Source: Streptacidiphilus fuscans
GTDB lineage: Bacteria; Actinomycetota; Actinomycetes; Streptomycetales; Streptomycetaceae
NCBI RefSeq assembly: GCF_015690355.1
Contig: NZ_JADPRT010000015.1
Location: forward strand, 1 to 64,000
Direction of reading: 5' to 3'
Length of the DNA stretch: 64,000 nt
The translations under genes and the position numbers were made by a program. The notes below the pieces were generated by a model. It did not search any database, was not told where the DNA came from, and worked only from the letters and a program-made list of their open reading frames with translations. Below, piece after piece: positions 1-6,564 of the stretch (position 1 is its first letter; each line of letters opens with the position of its first letter).

Positions 1-109
1 GCGGGGAACTGCGCGAGTAACCACCCTGTGCGGATGGCCCTGCACGTTGAGGACCATCCGCATGCCGGTGGTTTGTCGCGCAGTTCCCCGCGCCCCTAGG
101 TAGTGCAAC
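1..109. repeat. Interspersed palindromic repeat, copy 1 (cut by window edge)
   Basis: Bases 1-16 are the exact reverse complement of bases 76-91, so the element folds into a long hairpin. A second, imperfect inverted repeat (GTGCGGATGG near base 28 against CCATCCGCATG near 54-64) sits in the loop. The copy ends in the TAGTGCAAC tail seen in other copies. It lies just past the 3' end of the minus-strand oxidoreductase gene and may also act as a terminator. Confidence 0.85.
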
Positions 110-120
110 GGACCCTCTGC

Positions 121-588
121 TCAATCCCCTCTGGGTTCCAGCTGAAAAACCCGGATCTGCCGCTCCACCCGTGCTTGGTACTGCGCGTACGGCGGCCACA
201 TCCGCAGCAGCGCCGACCACGCCGCCTCCCGCTCGTCGCCCTCCAGCATGCGGGCGCGGACCGCGCTGGTGCGACCCCGGTGCTCGACAGTGGCCTCCGC
301 GTCCGCCAGCAGGTTTCCCGTCCAGGCCGGGTGGGACGTGCGTCCGAAATTGCTGCCGACCACGAGGAACGTCCCGTCCTCGCGCGGCATGCACGCGAGT
401 GGCGTGGTCCGCGGTTCGCCGCTCTTCCGGCCCGTCGTCGTCAGGAACAACGACGGGAGCATCCACTGACTCAGCATGAACTTGCCGCCGCTCAGCCGGT
501 GCACCGCCTTGTCGAGGCGGGGGACGATGCTGGGGGCGATCTTCGCGAAGGTCGGTGTCGCCGAGACCTTCTGCATCAGGGTCTCCAT
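121..588 (-). CDS. F420-type nitroreductase-family oxidoreductase (Ddn/FDOR-A-like)
   Basis: A 155-residue protein of the deazaflavin (F420)-dependent nitroreductase family, a split beta-barrel fold that binds cofactor F420. It shows the family signature TTTGRKSGEPRTTPL around residues 50-64, then GSNFGRTSHPAWTGNL around 78-93, and has the usual family length. Its ATG overlaps the stop of the upstream acyl-CoA dehydrogenase (ATGA), so the two are translationally coupled in one operon. Such enzymes commonly accompany actinobacterial steroid and lipid catabolism. I infer a redox step on the island's substrate; the substrate itself is unknown. Confidence 0.85.
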   Translation of the reverse strand: METLMQKVSATPTFAKIAPSIVPRLDKAVHRLSGGKFMLSQWMLPSLFLTTTGRKSGEPRTTPLACMPREDGTFLVVGSNFGRTSHPAWTGNLLADAEATVEHRGRTSAVRARMLEGDEREAAWSALLRMWPPYAQYQARVERQIRVFQLEPRGD

Positions 589-1796
589 CACCTCGGCTCG
601 CCTCCCGCCAGGACGCCCGCCAGTTCCGCCGCCCGCGCGCGCAGCAGATGCGGTGGGCCGAAGAGCAGTTCGTCGGCTGCCGCGCGCTTGAAGTACAGGT
701 GCGCGTCGTGTTCCCAGGTGATGGCGATGCCGCCGTGCAGCTGGATCGCCTCCGCCGCCGCGACCCGCTGCGCCGTCAGCGCGTGGGCGAGGGCGAGCAG
801 CGCGGGGACGGGTTGGTCGGGGCCCGCCCACGCGGCGTAGAGCATCGCGCTGCGGGCGGTCTCGACCGCGACGTAGACGTCGGCCAGCCGATGCTTGACG
901 GCCTGGAACGAGCCGATCGCGCGCCCGAACTGCTGCCTGACCTGCACGTATTCGACGGTCCTCGCCAGCGCCTGCGCCGCCGCGCCCACCGCCTCCGCAG
1001 CGACGGCGATCGCCGCCTCGCGGCCGAGCCGGGTCAGCGCGGGGCCCACGTCCACGGTCGGGTCGCCGAGTGGCTGTGCCGGCACGTCGCGGAGTTCGAC
1101 GCGGCCGACGCTGCGGGTCTGGTCGATGCCCGCGCTGCGTTCGCGATGGACGCCGGGGGTGTCGGCCGGGACGACGAAGAGCACCGTCCGGCTGCGCGGG
1201 AAGCCGCCGGTGTGCGCCGCGACGACCAGCAGGTCCGCGCGGGCGCCGTCCAGCGCGTACTCGGCCTCGCCGTAGAGGGACCAGGAGCCGTCCTCGGCGG
1301 ACGGCACGGGCTTGGCCTGGACGCCGCCCGCGCGTCCGCCGCCCGAGGGGACGTCCCCGGGCAGGGGCGCGGTGCGCGGGTCCGGCGCCAGGCCGAGGGC
1401 CAGCGCGGGGGTTCCGGGCAGGACCAGCGCGGCGGTCTGCGCGCCGGAGGCGAGCGCGGGCAGCAGCGCGTCGCGCTGCTCCTCCGTGCCGCAGGCGGTG
1501 ATCGCTCCCGCCGCCAGCACCGAGCTGGCCAGCAGCGGCGAGGAGAGCAGCACCCGACCTGCCTCCTCGCAGGCGAGCGCCAGCTCGACCCGGCCCAGCC
1601 CGGTGCCGCCATGGCGCTCGGGCAGGGCCAGCCCGGCCAGGCCGAGTTGCTCGGCGAGGCGTTTCCACAGTTCCACGTCGTAGCCGAGGGACGACGCCGC
1701 CGCGACGCGGACCTCGTCCGGCCCGGCCTGCTTGGCGAGGGCGTCGCGCAGGGCGCGGGCTATCTCGTCCTGTTCCTGGGTGAGTGCGGGATCCAT
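588..1796 (-). CDS. Acyl-CoA dehydrogenase, short C-terminal-motif type (first pair, subunit A)
   Basis: A 402-residue flavoprotein of the acyl-CoA dehydrogenase superfamily. The FAD-contacting stretch RQQFGRAIGSFQAVKHRLAD lies near residue 285 and QLHGGIAITWEHDAHLYFKRA near 355. The protein stops soon after this TWEHD segment and lacks the GGSxQIQRNI tail seen in the enzyme at 13114-14283. In known heterotetrameric ACADs (the ChsE type) one subunit has each kind of tail, so these two may pair. I chose the ATG giving MDPALTQEQ, since upstream codons run into the operator. It heads a two-gene operon controlled from the divergent promoter region at 1797-1923. Confidence 0.9.
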   Translation of the reverse strand: MDPALTQEQDEIARALRDALAKQAGPDEVRVAAASSLGYDVELWKRLAEQLGLAGLALPERHGGTGLGRVELALACEEAGRVLLSSPLLASSVLAAGAITACGTEEQRDALLPALASGAQTAALVLPGTPALALGLAPDPRTAPLPGDVPSGGGRAGGVQAKPVPSAEDGSWSLYGEAEYALDGARADLLVVAAHTGGFPRSRTVLFVVPADTPGVHRERSAGIDQTRSVGRVELRDVPAQPLGDPTVDVGPALTRLGREAAIAVAAEAVGAAAQALARTVEYVQVRQQFGRAIGSFQAVKHRLADVYVAVETARSAMLYAAWAGPDQPVPALLALAHALTAQRVAAAEAIQLHGGIAITWEHDAHLYFKRAAADELLFGPPHLLRARAAELAGVLAGGEPR

Positions 1797-1843
1797 GCCG
1801 CCTCCTGGCCTCGGGGCAAGGGCTGAGCGTGCCGGAACGGATA

Positions 1844-1860
1844 ACTGACGGATCGTCATC
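1844..1860. promoter_or_regulatory. Palindromic operator, site 1
   Basis: ACTGACG-GAT-CGTCATC, a 7-3-7 palindrome 48 bp upstream of the minus-strand acyl-CoA dehydrogenase start. It matches the consensus TCTGACG-N3-CGTCAGA shared by seven sites in this island, the size and symmetry expected of a TetR-family operator. Confidence 0.75.
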
Positions 1861-1903
1861 CTAGGAGCAGGCACCCGGGACGCACAGGGGCGCGGGCCAG
1901 AAA

Positions 1904-1920
1904 TCTGATGTATCGTCAGA
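1904..1920. promoter_or_regulatory. Palindromic operator, site 2
   Basis: TCTGATG-TAT-CGTCAGA lies only three bases before the ATG of the thiolase-like gene. If that ATG is the true start, the operator overlaps the core promoter and the mRNA has little or no leader. This is the second site in the same divergent intergenic region. Confidence 0.8.
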
Positions 1921-1923
1921 TCT

Positions 1924-3168
1924 ATGACTGCTGCTGCTCCCAGCGCTCCGCGGCCGGGTCGACTCGGCCATCCCGTCCCCGACGACGCGCCGCTCGGCGG
2001 CGGGCGACGCAGGCGGGTGGCGGTCGTCGGCGTCGCCCTGAGCGACTGCGGGCGGGTCGACGAGCTGACGCCCTATCAACTCCACGCGCAGGCGGCACGT
2101 CGGGCGTTGGCCGACTCCGGGTTGTCCAAGGACGTGATCGACGGGGTGGCCTCGGCGGGGCTCGGGATCCTCGCGCCGGTCGAGGTCTCCGAGTACCTCG
2201 GCTTGCGGCCCACCTGGACCGACTCCACCTCGGTCGGCGGCTCCACCTGGGAGGTCATGGCCGCGCACGCCGCCGACGCGATCGCGGCGGGGCACGCCAA
2301 CGCGGTGCTGCTGGTCTACGGGTCCACGGCGCGCGCCGACCTCAAGGCACGGCGGCGGACGGCGGGGATCGCGCTCGGCGCGCGCGGCCCGCTGCAGTTC
2401 GAGGCGCCCTACGGGCACACGCTGATCGCCAAGTACGCGATGGCGGCCCGCCGCCACATGCACGAGTACGGCACCACGCTGGAGCAGTTGGCGGGCGTCG
2501 CCGTCCAGGCCCGCGCCAACGCGGCGGCCAACCCGGACGCGATGTACCGGGACCCGATCACCGTCGACGAGGTGCTGGCCGGGCCGATGATGGCCGACCC
2601 GTTCACCAAGCTGCACTGCTGCATCCGCTCGGACGGCGGCTGCGCGGTGCTGCTCGCCGCAGAGGACTACGTCCCGGACACGGTGCACGACCCGGTCTGG
2701 GTGCTGGGCACGGGCGAGTACCTGAGCCACAGCGCGATGTCGGAGTGGGAGGACTTCACCGTCTCCCCCACCGCGCACTCCGGCCGGCTCGCCTACGAGC
2801 GGGCCGGGGTGACGCCGGACGACATCGACCTGACCGAGCTCTACGACGCCTTCACCTACATGCCGTTGGTGGCACTCGAGGACCTCGGCTTCTGCGCCAA
2901 GGGCGAGGGCGGCGCCTTCGTCGACGCCAAGCCGGGCCGCCTGCTCCGCGACGGCGAGCTGCCCACCAACACCGACGGCGGCGGCCTCTCGGCCTGCCAC
3001 CCTGGCATGCGCGGCCTCTTCCTGATCGTCGAGGCGGTCCGCCAACTCCGCCACGAGTACGCCACCACCGCCCCCGACCGCCAAGTCCCGAACCACCCAC
3101 GACTCGCCCTGGTCAGCGGCACCGGCGGCTGGTTCTGCAGCTCGGGCACGCTGATCCTGGGGCGGTAG
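1924..3168 (+). CDS. Thiolase-fold acyl-CoA protein (SCP-x/Ltp type), probable retro-aldolase
   Basis: A 414-residue thiolase-superfamily protein of the lipid-transfer-protein type. Family landmarks are ELYDAFTYMPLVALEDLGF near residue 305 and GGGLSACHPGMRG near 355. At the position of the N-terminal nucleophilic Cys of true thiolases this protein reads TSVGGSTWEV, with no Cys. That pattern is shared with Ltp2-type aldolases, which cleave beta-hydroxyacyl-CoA thioesters with a DUF35 partner, and a DUF35 gene lies at 5486-5917. An in-frame GTG at 2017 (VAVVGVALS) is an alternative start, because the first 30 residues are Pro/Arg-rich and look non-conserved. The SCP-x fold is firm; the aldolase role is inferred. 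Confidence 0.88.
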   Translation: MTAAAPSAPRPGRLGHPVPDDAPLGGGRRRRVAVVGVALSDCGRVDELTPYQLHAQAARRALADSGLSKDVIDGVASAGLGILAPVEVSEYLGLRPTWTDSTSVGGSTWEVMAAHAADAIAAGHANAVLLVYGSTARADLKARRRTAGIALGARGPLQFEAPYGHTLIAKYAMAARRHMHEYGTTLEQLAGVAVQARANAAANPDAMYRDPITVDEVLAGPMMADPFTKLHCCIRSDGGCAVLLAAEDYVPDTVHDPVWVLGTGEYLSHSAMSEWEDFTVSPTAHSGRLAYERAGVTPDDIDLTELYDAFTYMPLVALEDLGFCAKGEGGAFVDAKPGRLLRDGELPTNTDGGGLSACHPGMRGLFLIVEAVRQLRHEYATTAPDRQVPNHPRLALVSGTGGWFCSSGTLILGR

Positions 3169-3216
3169 CGGCAGCAGCGCACGGGCCCACACCGCCGCCA
3201 GCACCGCGCTCCGCGC

Positions 3217-4173
3217 TCAGGGGCAGCGGATCACCTGGCCGGCGTAGGCCAGGCCGCCGCCGAAGCCGAAGAGGAGGACCGGGGCGCCGGAGGGGATCTC
3301 GCCGCGTTCGACGAGCTTGGAGAGGGCGAGCGGGACGGAGGCCGCCGAGGTGTTGCCGGATTCAACGACGTCGCGGGCGACGACCGCGTCCGGGGAGAGG
3401 CCGAGGCGGCTCGCGATGGCGTCGATGATGCGCAGGTTGGCCTGGTGCGGGACGAAGGCGGCGAGCTCGTCCGGGCGGACGCCCGCGCGTTCGCAGGCCT
3501 GGCGGGCGATCGGGGCGATCTGGGTGGTCGCCCAGCGGAAGACGGCCTGGCCCTGCTGGCTGATGGTCGGGTCCCAGCCGTCGATCCGGACCGCGTCGCC
3601 TCGGGTGGGGTCCGAGCCCCAGACGACCGGGCCGACGCCCGGGGCCGTTCCGGCGTCGGTGTCGGTCGCCTCAAGGACGGCCGCGCCCGCGCCGTCCGCG
3701 AAGATCACGCAGGTGCTGCGGTCGGTCCAGTCGACGGTGTCGGACATCTTCTCCGCGCCGATCACCAGCGCGCGGCGCGCGGCTCCGGCGCGGAGCGCGT
3801 GGTCGGCGGTGGCCAGGGCGTAGGAGAAGCCGGAGCAGACCGTGTTGACGTCGAACGCCGCCGGAGCGGGGATGCCGAGGCGGGCCGCGACCTGGGCGGC
3901 CGTGTTGGGGCTGCGGTCCTTGGCCGTGCAGGTGGCGACCACGACCAGGTCGACCGAGACGGCGTCGAAGCCGCTGGCGGCCAGCGCCTTGTCGGCGGCG
4001 CGGGTGGCCAGGTCGGCCACGGTCTCGTCGGGGGCGGCGATGTGGCGGGTGCGGATCCCGACGCGCGAGGTGATCCACTCGTCGTTGGTCTCCACCATGG
4101 CGGCGAGGTCGTCGTTGGTGAGCACCTTGGACGGCTGGTAGTGCCCCAGCGCGACGATGCGAGATCCGTTCAT
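3217..4173 (-). CDS. 3-oxoacyl-ACP synthase III family protein (FabH-like)
   Basis: A 318-residue KAS III enzyme. The complete catalytic triad is visible: Cys113 in NTVCSGFS, His243 in FVPHQANLR and Asn274 in ESGNTSAAS, nearly the spacing of E. coli FabH (112/244/274). Known members condense an acyl-CoA starter with malonyl-ACP. Here no other fatty-acid synthesis gene is nearby, so it may be a dedicated starter-unit or ketoacyl-forming enzyme rather than housekeeping FabH. The ATG giving MNGSRIV was preferred to an upstream TTG. It is convergent with the thiolase-like gene and 106 bp downstream of the L,D-transpeptidase gene. Confidence 0.92.
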   Translation of the reverse strand: MNGSRIVALGHYQPSKVLTNDDLAAMVETNDEWITSRVGIRTRHIAAPDETVADLATRAADKALAASGFDAVSVDLVVVATCTAKDRSPNTAAQVAARLGIPAPAAFDVNTVCSGFSYALATADHALRAGAARRALVIGAEKMSDTVDWTDRSTCVIFADGAGAAVLEATDTDAGTAPGVGPVVWGSDPTRGDAVRIDGWDPTISQQGQAVFRWATTQIAPIARQACERAGVRPDELAAFVPHQANLRIIDAIASRLGLSPDAVVARDVVESGNTSAASVPLALSKLVERGEIPSGAPVLLFGFGGGLAYAGQVIRCP

Positions 4174-4279
4174 GCAACCACTCAAGCCGGTTACCGACGG
4201 GTCTCCGAAGAGGCTGCGAACAGGATCGACGTGTCGCAGCTGTAGATCCCGGACAAATTGCTTGGGATCGCTGGGCGCG

Positions 4280-5188
4280 CTACTGCGCCAGCGAGGCCGC
4301 GTCGCCCATCACGATGACCGGGTGCTTGCCCGGGTCCAGGTCCCGGAGCAGTATCGCCATGTCCGGCTTGGCGAGCGCGACGCAGCCGTGCGTGGGGCCG
4401 CCGTGGTCGACGTGGACCCAGATGCCGCCGCCGCGCGAGGCGCCCATCGGGCGCTCGGGGCTGAGCGGCGAGGTGCCGGGGACGTGGTTGTAGTTGATCG
4501 CGACCACGTAGTCGAACGCGTCGGCCAGCGACTCGCCCTCGAAGCCGGTGCCCGGGGACGTGAACGCCGTGGAGTGCAGGTAGGGCAGCTTGGTGCCGGG
4601 GTTCGCGTCCAGGCCGCCGGCGTCGGTCAGGCTGAAGACGCCGATCGGGCTGTGCAGGTCGCCCGCGTGGTGGTCGGTGGTCCAGCCGTCCAGGGCGTTG
4701 CGGGCGGGCCAGGTCGGGCCGGGGAGCCAGCTGCCGTCGGCGGCACGGGTGTAGAGCACCGCCGTGCCCGTGTTCTGGTTCCTGCCCTTGCCGGTGACCA
4801 GCAGGACCTGCTGCGCGTCGGCGGGGATCTGGCCGAGGAACCCCTGTCCGAGGCCCGGCAGTTGCCGCAGCTCGGACGCGGGCGCTGCGCGGTCGACGGA
4901 GCGGGAGGCGTCGCCCTGACCCGTCCGCGCGGGCACCGGCGCAGCGCTCGCTGCTGCCTGCGCGTCAGCGCTGTCCGTGTGGTGGGGGTGCATCAGACCG
5001 GCCACCGCCATCACCGCGACCGCCGCGACCGATCCCACGCCGAGGAAGCTCGTGCGCCGCAGCCGCTTGCGCCGGGCCTGGGCTCGGGCCGCCGCACGGG
5101 CCTGGGCGCGCGTGGGACGCGGAGCGTCCTCGGACGCCTGGGCGGCGGCCTGGTACGACGCGGAGCCGGTTCGTAGGTGGCTGGACAT
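4280..5188 (-). CDS. Membrane-anchored L,D-transpeptidase-like protein (YkuD domain)
   Basis: A 302-residue protein with an Arg/Ala-rich cytoplasmic N-terminus, one membrane segment around residues 48-65 (SFLGVGSVAAVAVMAVAGL) and an extracytoplasmic C-terminal domain. The C-terminus holds IWVHVDHGGPTHGCVAL, the His-(S/T)HGC signature of YkuD L,D-transpeptidases, with the candidate nucleophile Cys269. Family members make 3-3 peptidoglycan cross-links or attach proteins to the wall. It probably acts at the outer face of the membrane. It has no obvious link to the surrounding catabolic genes. Confidence 0.85.
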   Translation of the reverse strand: MSSHLRTGSASYQAAAQASEDAPRPTRAQARAAARAQARRKRLRRTSFLGVGSVAAVAVMAVAGLMHPHHTDSADAQAAASAAPVPARTGQGDASRSVDRAAPASELRQLPGLGQGFLGQIPADAQQVLLVTGKGRNQNTGTAVLYTRAADGSWLPGPTWPARNALDGWTTDHHAGDLHSPIGVFSLTDAGGLDANPGTKLPYLHSTAFTSPGTGFEGESLADAFDYVVAINYNHVPGTSPLSPERPMGASRGGGIWVHVDHGGPTHGCVALAKPDMAILLRDLDPGKHPVIVMGDAASLAQ

Positions 5189-5421
5189 AGAGGGGATCCT
5201 CGCAGGTGATCGACGTGACGCGGACCGTGGAGCCGCCCTGCAGCCACCCTTCGGGTCGTCCGCCGGCGCCCTTGTGCCCCGGCATCACCCTCGCCACGCT
5301 ACCCCCATCGAGTGATCACCCTCGGCAGCGGCATGCGGCGGTCGGCCCGTTTTTGACCCCGGATCAGCCGACCGCCCGTCCGTCCCCTCGACCGCTGACG
5401 CACCGTCCACCGGGCTGGATG

Positions 5422-5460
5422 GCGGACGGTGTCCGTCCGCACACACATCACCCGATGTGT
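5422..5460. terminator. Two adjacent perfect hairpins downstream of the DUF35 gene
   Basis: GCGGACGG-TGT-CCGTCCGC (5422-5440) and ACACATC-ACCC-GATGTGT (5443-5460) are perfect inverted repeats lying back to back 26 bp beyond the DUF35 stop. They lie between that operon and the next minus-strand gene. They are best read as a terminator; there is no T-run, as is usual in actinomycetes. A regulatory role upstream of the L,D-transpeptidase gene is the alternative. Confidence 0.55.
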
Positions 5461-5485
5461 CTAAGTTCACAGGTGGTACTCAGGT

Positions 5486-5917
5486 TCACGCCGGGCGGAA
5501 GACAGGCACCTTGGGACCCGGCTGACCGTCAGCGGCGAACGCCTCGAAGGCGACCAGAAGCGACATACCGACCTGAAGCCGCGTCGGTTCGCAGTCGACC
5601 AGCGTGGTCATCATCCGCGGACCCTCCGCCAGGTCGACCACCGCGGCGACATACGGAACCCGCTCGCGGAACGGCGGCAGGTCGTTGGCGTGGACGACGG
5701 ACCAGGTGTAGAGCGTGGCCCGCCCGGAGGCGGGCTCCCAGCGGACGTCCTCGCTCCAGCAGTGCGGGCAGAACTCGCGCGGATAGTGGTGCGCCCGACC
5801 GCAGGCAGCGCAGCGGCGCAGCAGCAGTTGCCCCGGCGAGGCCGCGGCAGCGTCCCAGTACGGCTGCGTGAAGGCGTCGGGTTCCGGCAGGTCGGTGCGG
5901 TGGGGCGCGGTCGTCAC
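5486..5917 (-). CDS. DUF35 / OB-fold acyl-CoA-associated protein with zinc ribbon
   Basis: A 143-residue protein with a rubredoxin-like zinc ribbon (CAACG at about residue 35 and CPHCW at about 50) followed by an OB-fold, the standard DUF35 layout. DUF35 proteins act as partners or CoA-binding subunits of thiolase-fold enzymes; in actinobacterial steroid degradation the DUF35 domain of ChsH2 binds and activates the aldolase Ltp2. The thiolase-fold protein at 1924-3168 is the natural candidate partner, although it lies in a separate transcript under the same operator family. It follows the DoxX-like gene by 33 bp in one operon. Confidence 0.9.
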   Translation of the reverse strand: MTTAPHRTDLPEPDAFTQPYWDAAAASPGQLLLRRCAACGRAHHYPREFCPHCWSEDVRWEPASGRATLYTWSVVHANDLPPFRERVPYVAAVVDLAEGPRMMTTLVDCEPTRLQVGMSLLVAFEAFAADGQPGPKVPVFRPA

Positions 5918-5950
5918 GGTGTCAGCTCCCGGAGAACGATGAGTAGGGGG

Positions 5951-6415
5951 TCACGCGCCGAAGAGGTGCAGGACGCGGTCGAGCGACCAGCACTGCCAGC
6001 TCATCGCCAGCAGGCAGACCAGGGAGACCAGCGCCATCATCAGGTTCTGCCCCTGCTCGGCCCAGTCGTGGATCATCAGCACGAAGTAGAGGAGGTTGAG
6101 CAGCAGTCCGCAGGCCAGGGCGATCGGACTGAGCAGTCCGACGGTCAGCCCGAGGCCCAGCGCCAGCTCCGCGAAGACGACGACGTAGGCCATCGCCTTG
6201 GGCCTGGGCGCGACGATCCGGTCGAAGGACGAGCGGACGAACGGCCAACGGTGGCGCGAGGCGACGTCCTTGGCCCAGTCGATGCCGGTGGAGCGCTGCA
6301 GCCAGCCCTTCTTGTCCTTGTGCCGCCAGCTCTCCAGCCACCACAGCCCGAGGCCGATGCGGAGCACCGCGAACCACTGCCCGGCCGACAACCCGTACGT
6401 GTGCACCGTCTGCAC
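5951..6415 (-). CDS. DoxX-like integral membrane protein
   Basis: A 154-residue membrane protein with four hydrophobic segments: around residues 14-27, 75-97, 98-112 and 122-138. Length and topology fit the DoxX/DoxD family (TQO small subunit DoxD). Family members are small quinone- or respiration-associated membrane proteins of poorly defined role. It is the first gene of a two-gene operon with the DUF35 gene, and its promoter region carries operator sites 3 and 4. I infer co-regulation with the catabolic island but cannot assign a reaction. Confidence 0.75.
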   Translation of the reverse strand: MQTVHTYGLSAGQWFAVLRIGLGLWWLESWRHKDKKGWLQRSTGIDWAKDVASRHRWPFVRSSFDRIVAPRPKAMAYVVVFAELALGLGLTVGLLSPIALACGLLLNLLYFVLMIHDWAEQGQNLMMALVSLVCLLAMSWQCWSLDRVLHLFGA

Positions 6416-6450
6416 CCGAAGTCACCCCTTGCGAGCTTCCGGCCAGGATT

Positions 6451-6467
6451 ACTGACGCTCCGTCAGT
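6451..6467. promoter_or_regulatory. Palindromic operator, site 3
   Basis: ACTGACG-CTC-CGTCAGT is a perfect 7-3-7 palindrome, 36 bp upstream of the DoxX-like gene start. It belongs to the same family as the other island operators. Confidence 0.8.
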
Positions 6468-6510
6468 TCTCTGGCCCCGGACTCTTCCTGCGACGCTCCC
6501 CCGACAGTAA

Positions 6511-6527
6511 TCTGATGGTACGTCAGA
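6511..6527. promoter_or_regulatory. Palindromic operator, site 4
   Basis: TCTGATG-GTA-CGTCAGA lies 38 bp upstream of the ATG of the ADP-forming acyl-CoA ligase gene. It is almost identical to site 2; only the three-base spacer differs (GTA here, TAT there). Confidence 0.8.
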
Positions 6528-6564
6528 TTCTCTTGCCCGCCCACAGTCAGGATCGGAGGCAGCC

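Noticed and set aside
555..1826. Long open frame on the plus strand opposite the acyl-CoA dehydrogenase.
   Set aside because: Arg/Gly/Ala-rich translation with no motif; a frame shadow of the GC-rich gene on the other strand.
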